Origin: Mesorhizobium shangrilense
GTDB taxonomy: Bacteria; Pseudomonadota; Alphaproteobacteria; Rhizobiales; Rhizobiaceae
NCBI RefSeq assembly: GCF_040537815.1
Contig: NZ_JBEWSZ010000002.1
Span: forward strand, 248,001 to 312,000
Direction: 5' to 3'
Length of the DNA stretch: 64,000 nucleotides
The position numbers and the translations under genes are program-made. Numbering within the stretch: position 1 is the stretch's first letter; every line of letters starts with the position of its first letter. Shown here in pieces: positions 23,039 through 32,498 of the stretch. The notes under the pieces are model-generated. The model worked only from the letters and a program-made list of their open reading frames with translations. It was not told the DNA's origin and did not search any database.

Positions 23039-24040
23039 ATGCATGCGGGATCCCTAGAAAAGAAGCAGCTGGACGGGCAAGCTTCGATTGCCTCGGCACT
23101 GCGAACGTTGGCGACCGAACAAGCCGGAGTCGCGGCTTTGGCCGCCGCACTCGAGAACGGATTGGCCGAGCCGTTCGCGCAAGCCGTCGACATGGTGTCG
23201 AAGATCAATGGCCGCGTCATCGTTACAGGCGTCGGCAAGAGCGGCCATATCGGCTCGAAGATCGCGGCCACATTCGCCTCGACCGGCACGCCGGCTTTCT
23301 TTGTCCATCCCGCGGAGGCCAATCACGGCGATCTCGGCATGATCGCCAGGGATGACGCCATCATCGCCCTGTCGTGGTCGGGCGAAAGCAAGGAACTCCA
23401 GGGCATCGTCGCCTATTCGCGGCGCTTTTCCATTCCGCTGATCGCGGTCACAGCAGGCGAGACCTCGGCGCTGGCGCGCGCGGCCGACGTGGTGCTGTTG
23501 CTGCCGCGCGTGCCGGAGGCTTGCCCTCATGGCCTCGCCCCGACCACATCGACGCTGCTGCAACTGGTCATGGGCGATGCTCTGGCCATTGCGCTGCTCG
23601 AAGCGCGTGGTTTTACGCCGGATCATTTCCGCACGTTTCATCCCGGCGGCCAGCTTGGCGCCAACCTGACGCAGATCCGCGAGATCATGCATGTCGGCGA
23701 CAGGTTGCCACTGGTGGCCTCAGGCACGGGCATGCAGGACGCGATCCTGGAACTCTCGCGCAAGGGCTTTGGCTGCGTGGCGGTGACGTCTGCGGATGGG
23801 GCGTTGGTCGGCATCATCACCGATGGCGACATAAGGCGCCATATCGGCAGCGATCTTCTGGCGATGACGGTCGATCAGGTCATGACCAGGGGGCCGAAAA
23901 CGGCTGGACCTGACACACTGGTGGCGACAGCATTGCAGACGATCAACACATCGGCCATCACCAGCCTGATGGTGGTGGAGGGCACGCGGCCAATAGGGCT
24001 TGTCCACCTCCACGACCTGCTGCGTATCGGCGCGGCCTGA
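23039..24040 (+). CDS. kdsD: D-arabinose 5-phosphate isomerase (KpsF/GutQ family)
   Basis: Converts ribulose 5-phosphate to arabinose 5-phosphate for KDO and LPS synthesis. The 333-residue product has a SIS sugar-isomerase domain (VIVTGVGKSGHIGSKIAATFASTGTPA, residues about 45-70; HPAEANHGDLG) and two C-terminal CBS domains (IMHVGDRLPLV..., VMTRGPKTAGPD...). The ATG at 22871 would add 56 residues unlike the family and run through a 20-bp palindrome, so ATG 23039 (MHAGSLEKK) is chosen; the ribosome site there is weak. It is single, followed tail-to-tail by the nfeD-like gene. Confidence 0.9.
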   Translation: MHAGSLEKKQLDGQASIASALRTLATEQAGVAALAAALENGLAEPFAQAVDMVSKINGRVIVTGVGKSGHIGSKIAATFASTGTPAFFVHPAEANHGDLGMIARDDAIIALSWSGESKELQGIVAYSRRFSIPLIAVTAGETSALARAADVVLLLPRVPEACPHGLAPTTSTLLQLVMGDALAIALLEARGFTPDHFRTFHPGGQLGANLTQIREIMHVGDRLPLVASGTGMQDAILELSRKGFGCVAVTSADGALVGIITDGDIRRHIGSDLLAMTVDQVMTRGPKTAGPDTLVATALQTINTSAITSLMVVEGTRPIGLVHLHDLLRIGAA

Positions 24041-24044
24041 ACGC

Positions 24045-24509
24045 TCAGACCGGCTCGACCGTCAGTTCCAGATCCGTATCGGCTGCACCGACGACACGCA
24101 CCTGCGTGCCGGCCGGCAGATCCGGGCCGGAGACGCGCCAGAGCGTGTCGCCAAGCTTTATGCGGCCGCGGCCATTGCGGATCGGTTCAGCAAGTGTCGC
24201 CATCCGGCCGATCAATTGCTGGCCGCGTCGGTTGAGCAGCGGCTGGTCGGTCTTGCCGTCCTTGCGGCCAACCAGTTTCTTGCCGGCATAGGCCGAGACC
24301 AGCGACAGCACCAGGAAGGCCAGGACCTGGACCTGCCAGGTCCAGATGGCGGCGTCCCAGATAAGCAGCGATACCACCCCGATCAGCAGTGCCGCGATGC
24401 CGATCCACAGCATGAACGCGCCGGGTGTGACGATTTCCATCACCAGCAGGACGAAGCCCAGGACCATCCAGTTCCATGGGCCGAGTTCGGAAACTATGCG
24501 GTCGAGCAT
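24045..24509 (-). CDS. NfeD-like membrane protein
   Basis: A 154-residue protein with three N-terminal transmembrane segments (MVLGFVLLVMEIVTPGAFML, IGIAALLIGVVSLLIW, VLAFLVLSLVSAYAG) and a C-terminal OB-fold domain (IGRMATLAEPIRNGRGRIKLG, PAGTQVRVVGA). NfeD proteins pair with slipins/SPFH proteins in membrane microdomain organisation; here the SPFH gene lies just upstream on the same strand, so the pair forms an operon interrupted by a short repeat. Confidence 0.9.
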   Translation of the reverse strand: MLDRIVSELGPWNWMVLGFVLLVMEIVTPGAFMLWIGIAALLIGVVSLLIWDAAIWTWQVQVLAFLVLSLVSAYAGKKLVGRKDGKTDQPLLNRRGQQLIGRMATLAEPIRNGRGRIKLGDTLWRVSGPDLPAGTQVRVVGAADTDLELTVEPV

Positions 24510-24528
24510 GGGCGTGCGCTCCTACTTC

Positions 24529-24600
24529 TTGTTGAGCATGATCGTTTTGTTGAGCATGATCGTTTCCGAAAATCGGTTCCCAGTTTTCGCGATCAGCTCC
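24529..24600. repeat. Palindromic repeat with duplicated left end inside the slipin/nfeD operon
   Basis: An 18-base unit ttgttgagcatgatcgtt occurs twice in tandem (from 24529 and from 24547). It is followed by ccgaaaatcgg and a closing gcgatcagctc, matching the GAGCATGATC repeat family seen at 14944. It occupies most of the 98-base gap between the two operon genes. Confidence 0.6.
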
Positions 24601-24607
24601 AACGATC

Positions 24608-25558
24608 TCAGCTATCGCTCGGGCGAACCACCGGCGGGCGGGCAGCCTGCCGCGCAGCGCCGGCGGTGCCTTCGCTCCTGAAGACCTCCTTGGCAATCTC
24701 GCCGATGCCGCCAAGTGTGCCGATCAGCGCCGAGGCTTCCATCGGCATCAGCACAACCTTGCTGTTCGTGGCTGTGCCGATCCTGCCCAGTGCTTCGGTG
24801 TATTTCAGCGCGACGAAGTAATTCAGCGCTTGCACGTCGCCCTTGGAGATGGCTTCCGACACCACCTGCGTGGCGCGGGCTTCGGCCTCGGCGGAGCGTT
24901 CGCGCGCCTCGGCGTCGCGGAAGGCAGCTTCCTTGCGGCCCTCGGCTTCGAGGATCTGCGACTGCTTGAGGCCTTCGGCGGCGAGGATCTGGGCGCGCTT
25001 GTTACGCTCGGCGGTCATCTGGCGGCCCATCGATTCGATGAGGTTGGCCGGCGGGTTGATGTCCTTGATCTCGACGCGGGTGATCTTGATGCCCCACGGA
25101 TGCGCGGCTTCGTCGACAACGCGCAGCAGGCGTTCGTTGATGGCGTCGCGGTTCGACAGCAATTCGTCGAGGTCCATCGAGCCCATGACGGTACGGATGT
25201 TGGTCATCGTCAGGTTGAGGATAGCGTTCTGCAGGCCGGAGACCTGATAGGCCGCCTGCGGCGCGTTGAGGATCTGGAAGAAGGCGATGCCGTCGACGCC
25301 GACGATGGCGTTGTCGCGGGTGATGATTTCCTGGCTCGGAACATCCAGCACCTGCTCCATCATGTTCATCTTGGCGCCGATGCGATCGACGAAGGGCACG
25401 ATGAGATTGAGACCGGGAGTCAGTGTCCTGGTGTAACGCCCGAAGCGCTCCACCGTATAGTTAAAGCCTTGCGGGATTGTCCTGATGCCCTTGAAAAGCA
25501 CCAGCACGATAAGGAAAGCGAGAACAATAATCGCGATATCGAAACCACTGAAATTCAT
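24608..25558 (-). CDS. SPFH/stomatin (slipin) family protein
   Basis: A 316-residue membrane protein: one N-terminal transmembrane helix ([15 protein letters not shown]), then the SPFH/band-7 domain ([30 protein letters not shown]), and an Ala/Glu-rich coiled coil (residues about 190-260). The start is ATG 25558, with GGGAG 6 bases upstream; the longer frame from 25603 lacks a site. It is partner of the NfeD-like gene downstream. The family forms oligomeric scaffolds in the inner membrane; the specific role is unknown. Confidence 0.92.
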   Translation of the reverse strand: MNFSGFDIAIIVLAFLIVLVLFKGIRTIPQGFNYTVERFGRYTRTLTPGLNLIVPFVDRIGAKMNMMEQVLDVPSQEIITRDNAIVGVDGIAFFQILNAPQAAYQVSGLQNAILNLTMTNIRTVMGSMDLDELLSNRDAINERLLRVVDEAAHPWGIKITRVEIKDINPPANLIESMGRQMTAERNKRAQILAAEGLKQSQILEAEGRKEAAFRDAEARERSAEAEARATQVVSEAISKGDVQALNYFVALKYTEALGRIGTATNSKVVLMPMEASALIGTLGGIGEIAKEVFRSEGTAGAARQAARPPVVRPSDS

Positions 25559-25679
25559 TTGGCTCTCCCTCAGACGCCAACCGCGCGAGCCACTCTCGCG
25601 CAACCAGCCTCACCAAAGACTTAAGTGTGTTTCAGCAGCGTTACAATCTAGTGATGAGGGATTGTTTTGTTGAATGCAC

Positions 25680-26891
25680 TCAGCGGTTGAAGGCAAACAG
25701 CGGTGCATCCGTGTCGCTGAGCCCGTTGATCGAGGCCGATACGATCTCACAAGCGATCTGCGAGAAGGTAATGCCATTGCCGCCATACCCCATCACGGCA
25801 TGGATGCGTGGATGGCGGGGAAGGGCGCCGATATAGGGCAGGCCGGTGGTGGTGGTGCCGAAGGAGCCGGTCCAGGCGAATTGCGGTGTCGTATCGAGCC
25901 GCGGGAACAGCCGGCCAAGCTTTTCGGCGATGCGCTGGCTCTTGGCGGCAAGCAGGGCATCGCGCCGTGTCTCGTCGACGAAATCCTCGTCCTCGCCGCC
26001 GCAGATGACCCTGCCGTCTGCGGTCGCGCGCATATAGAGGTAGGGGTCCGAAGCCTCCCAGATGAATGCTCTGCCCGGCCAGAGTTTTCGCGGCTGCGGT
26101 CGCGTCGCGATCGCCCATGTAGAGATGATCTGGTGGCCTGTCGCGGGCACGATGTCGGTCAACTCGTAACCTGTCGCCAGAACCAGATGCTTTGCCGTGA
26201 TGGTCGGGCCGTCGCTTGTGGCAACGACCACCTCGTCCGCGCTGTCCTCGATCCCTGTTGCTTCGACGGGTGCATGGAAGCGCGCCTTGCGCTCCTGCGC
26301 CTTGAGAAGCAGCCCGGCGGTGAGCTTGCGTGGATCGACCGCGATGTTGCCATGGTTGAGGATGGCGCCATCGCGGTCGACGTCGAACTGCTCAGCCAGC
26401 GGGCCAGGGGTCAGGTAGGTTGCGGCGATGCCCGCCTGGCGTCGCGCATCCGCCTCGTCACGCAGATCGGACGGGCCGAGCACGGCACCGGCCAGATAGA
26501 GCGACTGAGTGCGGGTCGGGCCGCAATTGATGGAAAGCCGGTCGATGCGAGCGGCAAGATTGGAGACAGCGAGGCGTGAGCGCCGCCAGGCCTGTTGCGC
26601 CGAGGTCCTGCCGATCATCTTCGAGAGTTTCGTCAACGGCTGGTCGATCTCGAACTGCACCAGCGCGGTCGTTGCCGATGTCGAACCCTTCAGCGGCCCA
26701 CGCCGGTCGATGCAGACAACCGAATGGCCGTCTGCGGTCAGCGTTTCGGCCATCATGGCGCCGCTGATGCCCATGCCGACGATCAGAACGTCGGCCTTGA
26801 TGTCGCGCGTTAGCGGTGCGGTCGGGACGGCGGGCGCACGATAGGCAGACCAGACGGGTCGGCCGCTTCTGAGGTCGAGTTTGCGGGGCAT
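25680..26891 (-). CDS. FAD-dependent oxidoreductase (DAO family)
   Basis: A 403-residue flavoprotein with an FAD-binding Rossmann motif VLIVGMGISGAMMAETLTA near residues 35-55 and the C-terminal GYGGNGITFSQIA block of D-amino-acid/amine oxidases such as gamma-glutamylputrescine oxidase (OrdL/PuuB-like). The ATG 26891 start has GGAG 5-6 bases upstream. It lies downstream of hemH on the same strand, 54 bases away. The substrate is not shown by the sequence; an amine or amino acid is expected from the family. Confidence 0.8.
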   Translation of the reverse strand: MPRKLDLRSGRPVWSAYRAPAVPTAPLTRDIKADVLIVGMGISGAMMAETLTADGHSVVCIDRRGPLKGSTSATTALVQFEIDQPLTKLSKMIGRTSAQQAWRRSRLAVSNLAARIDRLSINCGPTRTQSLYLAGAVLGPSDLRDEADARRQAGIAATYLTPGPLAEQFDVDRDGAILNHGNIAVDPRKLTAGLLLKAQERKARFHAPVEATGIEDSADEVVVATSDGPTITAKHLVLATGYELTDIVPATGHQIISTWAIATRPQPRKLWPGRAFIWEASDPYLYMRATADGRVICGGEDEDFVDETRRDALLAAKSQRIAEKLGRLFPRLDTTPQFAWTGSFGTTTTGLPYIGALPRHPRIHAVMGYGGNGITFSQIACEIVSASINGLSDTDAPLFAFNR

Positions 26892-26945
26892 CTAATTCTC
26901 CGGAAGGCGCCCCTCAACGCCCCGGCGTGCCGGTGGTTCCGGGCG

Positions 26946-28004
26946 TCAGACCCAGCCGGACAATTCCCGGCGCACCATCGCCTCGATCACCGCCATGCCC
27001 TCCGGGCTGTCGTTCAGGCAAGGGATGTGCGCGAATTTTTCGCCGCCCGCATGGTGGAAGGTCTCCGCCACCTCGCGGCCGATCTCATCCAGCGTCTCGA
27101 TGCAGTCGACCGAAAAGCCCGGATTGAGGATGGCGATCGACTTCACGCCCTCCTTGCCAAGCTTCTCGACGGTCTTGTCGGTGTAGGGCTGCAGCCATTC
27201 CTGCGCGCCGAAACGCGACTGGAAGGTGGTGATCAGCTTCTTCTCGCTCCAGCCGAGCTTCTCGCGCAGCAGGCGCGTCGTCTCAAGGCAATGGGCTTGG
27301 TAGGGATCACCCTTGTCGGAATATGGTTTCGGGATGCCGTGATAGGAGGTGATGACCACCTCCGGTTCGAAATCCAGCCTCGCCAGATGCTGCTTGAGCG
27401 AACGGGCGAGCGCCTCGATATAGACCGGCTCGTTGTAATAGGGCGGCACGCTGCGGACAGCGGGTGCGGCGCGCATCTTCATCAGGGCGCGAAACAGCTG
27501 GTCGTTGGCGGTTGCGGTCGTCGTCGCCGAATATTGCGGATAGAGTGGAAAAGCGAGGATGCGGTCGCAGCCTTGGCCAACCAGCTTTTCGGCGATGCTC
27601 GCGGTCGAAGGGTTGCCGTAGCGCATCGCCCAGTCGACGACGACATTGGGCTGATCGCCAAGCATCTGGGCGAGCTTCTCGCCTTGCGCGCGGGTGAAGG
27701 TGCGCAGCGGCGACTCGTTCTTTTGCCGGTTCCAGATCCTGGCGTAGTTGGCGCCGGACTTCTTCGGCCGCGTGGTGAGCACAAGGCCGTAGAGGATCGG
27801 GTACCAGATCGCCCGGTTGAGTTCGATTACGCGCGGGTCGGACAGGAATTCCCTGAGATAGCGCCACATCGGCTTGAAATCGGTGCCGTCCGGCGTCCCC
27901 AGATTGACCAGCATGACCCCGACCTTGCCGGTGCCGGCCGACACTGCGGGCTTCGGGCGTTTCAGCTTGGCGGAATTGGTGTCGATGGCGGTGGACAGGG
28001 TCAT
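26946..28004 (-). CDS. hemH: Ferrochelatase
   Basis: Inserts ferrous iron into protoporphyrin IX, the last step of heme synthesis. The 352 residues contain VMLVNLGTPDGTD at the start of the domain, the SYHGIPKPYSDKGDPY active-site region with the catalytic His, and CIETLDEI with the conserved Glu. The ATG 28004 start has GGAG 9 bases upstream. An N-terminal extension of about 25 residues is usual in rhizobia. A terminator separates it from the upstream 5'-nucleotidase gene, so it has its own promoter. Confidence 0.96.
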   Translation of the reverse strand: MTLSTAIDTNSAKLKRPKPAVSAGTGKVGVMLVNLGTPDGTDFKPMWRYLREFLSDPRVIELNRAIWYPILYGLVLTTRPKKSGANYARIWNRQKNESPLRTFTRAQGEKLAQMLGDQPNVVVDWAMRYGNPSTASIAEKLVGQGCDRILAFPLYPQYSATTTATANDQLFRALMKMRAAPAVRSVPPYYNEPVYIEALARSLKQHLARLDFEPEVVITSYHGIPKPYSDKGDPYQAHCLETTRLLREKLGWSEKKLITTFQSRFGAQEWLQPYTDKTVEKLGKEGVKSIAILNPGFSVDCIETLDEIGREVAETFHHAGGEKFAHIPCLNDSPEGMAVIEAMVRRELSGWV

Positions 28005-28096
28005 CAGGGTTTCTCCGAGACCGCGAACCTAGCGATCTTGCCGGTGCTTTCAATGCAGCGCGTGGCCGCACCTTATCGCGCTTCGTCCGGAAACGG

Positions 28097-28122
28097 AAAA
28101 CCCGCCCGGTTTCCCGGGCGGG
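28097..28122 (-). terminator. Rho-independent terminator of the 5'-nucleotidase gene
   Basis: Read on the minus strand, cccgcccggg-aa-accgggcggg forms a strong stem followed by TTTT. It lies 24 bases after the stop of the 5'-nucleotidase gene. Confidence 0.8.
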
Positions 28123-28145
28123 TGCGATGAATTTCCTGGACGGGC

Positions 28146-30353
28146 CTATTTGGCAGCGGGTGGGATCGTCAAGGTCGCTCCGAGCGGGAGCCGATGCGGC
28201 TGGTATCCCTTGTTGGCGCCCGAGATCACCTTCCACTTGGTGGCGTCGCCATAGGCCTTCTCAGCCAGGTCCCAGTAGGTGTCGCCAGAGACGATCACGT
28301 GGCTGGTTTCGGCCGGTGCGGCTTCAGCGGGCTTGGCGGGTTCCGTGGCAGGGGCGGGTGTGGATGCCGCAGGAGCCGCTTCGGCCGGCTTTGCCGGCTC
28401 GGCAGGCGTGGCCTCGGCTGGCTTGGCAGGTTCGGCGGCCGGAGCAGGTGCGGTTGCCGCGTCGGCTGGCGCTGGAGCAGCAGGCGCCGGTGCCTGCTGT
28501 GCGGGCGGGACTGGAGGCGCTGGCGCCGTTTCTGTCGATATGGCCGGCGGAGTGTTGGCGATATCGCCGGAATTGGTCGGCAATTCGGGCATTGCGGGCG
28601 CCGCGTCGGCCGGCTTGGCAGGCTGAGTTGCCGGGGCAGGCCCCGCGGTCGGTGCAGGTGCCGCATCCGCCGCCTTCGCCGGCTGGGCGGGGGCTGCCTC
28701 GACCGGCTTGGTCGCTTCAGCTGCGGGTGCCGCGGCAACGGTGGCGGCGATCTCGGTGATGCGGCCATCGAGCTTGGGCGTATAGGGCCGGTGCGCGGCG
28801 AGATAGTCGGCCACTACCTGTTCGAGGCCCGGGCCATAATCGTAGGCGTTCTTGGCCTTGTCGGCGAAGATCTTGTAGCCGTCGCCGCCCTGGCGGACAT
28901 AGTTGTTGGTGGCGACCAGATAGTCCTTGTCCGGATTGATCGGCGTCCACGCGCCATTTTCCATGACCTCGACAGACTTGAGGCGGCCGGCATTGGGCGC
29001 GACCGACCTGTCGAACGCGTATTTCAGGCCGGCAACCTGGGGAAAGCGTCCGGCGCCGTCCTCGATCTGACTGAGGCCGTTCTCGAGGCCGGCAACAAGG
29101 TCCTTGCCGGAAATCTGGAACGTCGCCAGCGTGTTCTGGAACGGCAGCACCGTCAGCACTTCGCCCATGGTGACGGTGCCCTTGTCGATAGAGGCGCGCA
29201 GGCCGCCGCCGTTGGAGATGGCGATCTCGACGCCCTGTCCCTTGACGCGGTCGAGGATCGCGTCGGAAACGAGGTTGCCCATCGAACACTCGTGGGCGCG
29301 GCAGCTCTGGCGGCTGCCGTCGATCACATCGGTGGTCTCGGCCACCTCCTTGTTCTTCAGCGCCTCGATCGGCGCGCCAAGTTCCTTGATGCGGGCAAGC
29401 ACCGCAGGATCGGGTGTGATCGACTTGTCGAGAGGGATCGGGTTGCCGCTGGCTTCCTTGACCTTGCCGTTGTCGTCAAACACGACCTTGAATTCGCCGA
29501 GATACTTCGAATAGGCCTCCGCCTGCACGACCGGCACCTTGTAGCCGCCGGAGTTGTCGACCATCGTCGGGTAGGGGCCTTCGGCCTTCGGATCAGTGTT
29601 GGACAGCAGCGAATGGCTGTGGCCGCCAACCACGACATCGATGCCCGGTATCTTGGCGATGACGTCGCGCTCGCGCGGATAGCCGATATGGGTCACGGCG
29701 ATGATCTTGTTGACGCCTTGCGCCTGCAGCTTCTCGACCTCGGCAGTGATCGACTTGACGTCATTCTCGATGGTGATGTTCGGGCCTGGTGACGAGAGTT
29801 CCGGGGTGTCGTTGGTGACGGCGCCGATGATGCCGATCTTCTGGCCGCCGACCTCAAGCACGATCGACGGCTTGACCCGGTCGCCAAGCTTGGACTGGGC
29901 GTTGGCCTTCACATTGGCGCCGAGCACCGGAAACTTGATCATGTCCAGAAAGGGCGCAAGGGCTGCCTCGCCATCGTCGAACTCGTGGTTGCCGAGCGCC
30001 ATGGCGTCGAACTTCATGTCGTTGAGGAACTCGCCTTCGATCTTGCCCTTGTAGGTCGTGTAGAAAAGCGATCCCTGGAAATTGTCGCCGGCGCTGAGCA
30101 GCAGCACATTCTGGCCCTCCAGCTTCTTGCGCTCCTGGGCGATCGCCGTGACGAGACGGGCCGCGCCGCCGATGCACTCGCCCTTGGTCTCCTCGTCGGC
30201 CGAGCAGGTCGTTTCGTATTTGTTGTTGCCCTCGATGCGGCTGTGCCAGTCGTTGATGTGCAGGATGTTCAGTGTGTAGTCGGCAAAGGATGCGCCGGCC
30301 GACAAGCCGAGCGTGGATACCGAAAGGGCGGCAATGGCGGCGATCTTCTTCAT
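28146..30353 (-). CDS. Periplasmic 5'-nucleotidase/2',3'-cyclic phosphodiesterase family protein with C-terminal LysM domain
   Basis: A 735-residue secreted metallophosphatase. ATG 30353 has AGGAG 7 bases upstream and starts a Sec signal (cleavage near ASFA-DY, residue 24). The metallophosphatase domain shows HINDWHSR (Asp35, His37), GDNFQGS, GNHEFDDG and GGHSHSL, followed by the 5'-nucleotidase C-terminal domain (SNGGGLRASIDKGTVTMGEV, NYVRQGGDGY). An Ala/Pro/Lys-rich linker of about 120 residues, built from PAKPAEAAPAE-like units, leads to a LysM-like domain of about 50 residues (SHVIVSGDTYWDLAEKAYGD). The LysM tail would anchor the enzyme to peptidoglycan, which is unusual for this family. 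It probably salvages nucleotides or phosphate. Confidence 0.9.
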   Translation of the reverse strand: MKKIAAIAALSVSTLGLSAGASFADYTLNILHINDWHSRIEGNNKYETTCSADEETKGECIGGAARLVTAIAQERKKLEGQNVLLLSAGDNFQGSLFYTTYKGKIEGEFLNDMKFDAMALGNHEFDDGEAALAPFLDMIKFPVLGANVKANAQSKLGDRVKPSIVLEVGGQKIGIIGAVTNDTPELSSPGPNITIENDVKSITAEVEKLQAQGVNKIIAVTHIGYPRERDVIAKIPGIDVVVGGHSHSLLSNTDPKAEGPYPTMVDNSGGYKVPVVQAEAYSKYLGEFKVVFDDNGKVKEASGNPIPLDKSITPDPAVLARIKELGAPIEALKNKEVAETTDVIDGSRQSCRAHECSMGNLVSDAILDRVKGQGVEIAISNGGGLRASIDKGTVTMGEVLTVLPFQNTLATFQISGKDLVAGLENGLSQIEDGAGRFPQVAGLKYAFDRSVAPNAGRLKSVEVMENGAWTPINPDKDYLVATNNYVRQGGDGYKIFADKAKNAYDYGPGLEQVVADYLAAHRPYTPKLDGRITEIAATVAAAPAAEATKPVEAAPAQPAKAADAAPAPTAGPAPATQPAKPADAAPAMPELPTNSGDIANTPPAISTETAPAPPVPPAQQAPAPAAPAPADAATAPAPAAEPAKPAEATPAEPAKPAEAAPAASTPAPATEPAKPAEAAPAETSHVIVSGDTYWDLAEKAYGDATKWKVISGANKGYQPHRLPLGATLTIPPAAK

Positions 30354-30487
30354 CTTTGTCTCCTGGATGAACCAACCAGAGGCGTTTAACGCCCTTGCTT
30401 GACTGCGGTGCGACAGCAGCTTTTTCAGCATGTTCCCATCGCGTTCCCGGTGATGCAAGCAGAAATCCGGGTTCCTTTTGCCGGCAT

Positions 30488-30518
30488 AAAAAAGAACGGC
30501 GGCCAATGGCCGCCGTCC
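30488..30518 (-). terminator. Rho-independent terminator of the omp10-like gene
   Basis: On the minus strand ggacggcggcc-att-ggccgccgttc is followed by TTTTTT, 24 bases after the stop of the lipoprotein gene. Confidence 0.85.
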
Positions 30519-30541
30519 TCAAATCAAGGCTGCCTGTATGT

Positions 30542-30919
30542 TCAGGTGCGCCTGGTCAGCACGAAGTTCTGGCCGCTGGAGCTGGTGCAGTTAAGCTGGC
30601 TGGTGGAGATCATCAGGCAGTTGAAGCTGATCGGCGTCTGGCGGATCAGCGAGGTACCATTGATCTGGACCGACGTGGCGCCGGTCATGGTGTAGCTGCC
30701 GTTGGACAGTTTCTGGCCAGTGTCGGTCGCCACGGTGGTGAAATTGCCGCCGGCGAAGGTCGACAGACCCGTGCCCTTGGCGTCGATCCACGAACCTTCG
30801 ACCCCCTTGGGCGCCGCCGCCATTGGCGGTTCGCTTGGGCCGGTCGTGTTGCAGGCGGCAAGGGCCACGGCCATGGCCGTGACAATGCCGGCCGAAAGCA
30901 GTTTGCGCGCAATCGTCAT
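30542..30919 (-). CDS. omp10: Omp10-like outer-membrane lipoprotein (protease-inhibitor Inh fold)
   Basis: A 125-residue lipoprotein. ATG 30919 has GAGGA upstream; the signal ends in a lipobox LAAC with Cys23. The mature part (GVEGSWIDAKG, TDTGQKLSNGSY, ISTSQLNCTSSSGQ, FVLTRR) closely follows the pattern of Brucella Omp10. The two remaining cysteines (FNCL, LNCTS) are in the same positions and probably form a disulfide. It is anchored in the outer membrane; the role is structural or protease-inhibitor-like, unproven. It lies just downstream of hss but has its own terminator. Confidence 0.85.
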   Translation of the reverse strand: MTIARKLLSAGIVTAMAVALAACNTTGPSEPPMAAAPKGVEGSWIDAKGTGLSTFAGGNFTTVATDTGQKLSNGSYTMTGATSVQINGTSLIRQTPISFNCLMISTSQLNCTSSSGQNFVLTRRT

Positions 30920-31005
30920 TCTTAAAATCCTCTCGTATGTCCGCCACCCTTCAATCACCCGATTTCCGGGTGATTGCAAGGCGGTGAGGCATACTGGCAA
31001 GGGTG

Positions 31006-32451
31006 CTATCGAACCAGGATGTTGCGGAATTGCCACGGATCGTTTTCGTCCAGGTCTTCCGGGAACAGACCGGGACGATTGTCCAGCGGCGTCCAGTCCG
31101 TGTAGTAGCCCTTGACCGGGCCGAGATAGGGCGACTGCACTTCCAGGCAGCGTTTGTAGTCCATCTCGTCGGCCTCGACGATGCCCGCCTCGGGATTTTC
31201 CAGCGCCCAGACCATGCCGGACAGCACCGCCGAGGTGACCTGCATGCCGGTGGCGTTCTGGTAGGGCGCCAGCTTGCGGGCCTCGCCAAGCGACAGCTGC
31301 GAGCCGTACCAGTAGGCGTTCTTGTCGTGGCCGTAGAGCAGCACACCGAGTTCGTCGACGCCGTCGACCAGCTCGTTCTCGTCGAGCACATGGTAAGCCG
31401 CCTGCGGCTTGCCGGCGGCGCCGAAGATCTCGTGCATCGACAGCACGGCGTCGTTGCAGGGATGGTAGGCATAGTGGCAGGTGGGGCGGTAATGCACCTT
31501 GCCCTTCTTGCCGCGCACGGTGAAGAAATCGGCGATCGAGATCGCTTCATTGTGCGTTACCAGGAAGCCGTACTGCGGGCCAGGCGTCGGGCACCAGCTG
31601 CGCACGCGCGTGTTGGCGCCGGGCTGCTCCAGATAGATCGCGGCCTTTGAACCATGCTTGTGCTTCTTGGCGTTCTTCGGCATCCACTTCTCATGTGTGC
31701 CCCAGCCGAGTTCGGCCGGCTGCATGCCTTCCGAAACGAAGCCTTCGACCGACCACGTGTTCCAGAACACGTTCATCGGCTTCGGCTTCTTGGTGCGCTG
31801 CGTGTCGCGCTCTGCGATGTGGATGCCCTTGACGCCGGCCTTCTTCATCAGCTTGGCCCAGCCTTCGCGGTCGTCCTGCGCGGGTTCCCAGAACTCAAGG
31901 TCAAGATCGGTGGCTAGGTTCACCAGCGCCTGCTTCACGAGCCAGGAGACCATGCCGGGATTGGCGCCGCAGGTGGAGATCGCGGTTGAGCCGCCGGGGT
32001 TGTCGTGCCTTTCCTTGAGCAATGACTCGCGCAGCGCATAGTTGGTGCGGCTGGCATTGTCGGCCTCGGTGTCGAAATAGAAGCCGAGCCACGGCTCGAT
32101 GACAGTGTCGATATAGAGCACGCCGAGCTTGCGGCAGAGATGCATCAGGTCCACCGAGCCGGTGTCGACCGACAGGTTGACGCAAAAGCCCTGGCCGCCG
32201 CCATTGGTCAGCAGTGGCGTCAGCAGCTTCTTGTAATTCTTCTCGGTCACCGCTTCCTGGACGAAGGCGATGCCGCGTTCGTCCAGCAGCTTGCGGTCGG
32301 TGTCGCGCGGGTCGATGACGGTCATCCGCGACTTGTCGAACTTGAAATGGCGTTCGATGAGCGGCAGCGTTCCCCGGCCGATCGAGCCGAAGCCGATCAT
32401 CACCACGGGGCCGCTGATTTCACCGTAAACAGGCCAGTTTTCATTCGCCAT
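31006..32451 (-). CDS. hss: Homospermidine synthase
   Basis: Makes sym-homospermidine from two putrescines with NAD as a bound cofactor. The 481 residues have an N-terminal Rossmann motif VVMIGFGSIGRGTLPLIERH and later STCGANPGMVSWLVKQAL, typical of the bacterial enzyme. The start ATG 32451 has GGAG upstream; a longer frame from 32511 lacks a site and crosses a terminator hairpin. The putrescine would come from the ornithine decarboxylase encoded at 56587 in the same window. Homospermidine is the characteristic polyamine of many rhizobia. Confidence 0.95.
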   Translation of the reverse strand: MANENWPVYGEISGPVVMIGFGSIGRGTLPLIERHFKFDKSRMTVIDPRDTDRKLLDERGIAFVQEAVTEKNYKKLLTPLLTNGGGQGFCVNLSVDTGSVDLMHLCRKLGVLYIDTVIEPWLGFYFDTEADNASRTNYALRESLLKERHDNPGGSTAISTCGANPGMVSWLVKQALVNLATDLDLEFWEPAQDDREGWAKLMKKAGVKGIHIAERDTQRTKKPKPMNVFWNTWSVEGFVSEGMQPAELGWGTHEKWMPKNAKKHKHGSKAAIYLEQPGANTRVRSWCPTPGPQYGFLVTHNEAISIADFFTVRGKKGKVHYRPTCHYAYHPCNDAVLSMHEIFGAAGKPQAAYHVLDENELVDGVDELGVLLYGHDKNAYWYGSQLSLGEARKLAPYQNATGMQVTSAVLSGMVWALENPEAGIVEADEMDYKRCLEVQSPYLGPVKGYYTDWTPLDNRPGLFPEDLDENDPWQFRNILVR

Positions 32452-32498
32452 TTTATAGAGCACTCCTTCAAAGCCCGCAGGACCGGGCAAACACGCGC

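Noticed and set aside
28194..29792. 532-codon plus-strand frame opposite the 5'-nucleotidase gene
   Set aside because: Its Gly/Arg/Cys-rich start mirrors the Ala/Pro linker codons of the real gene.
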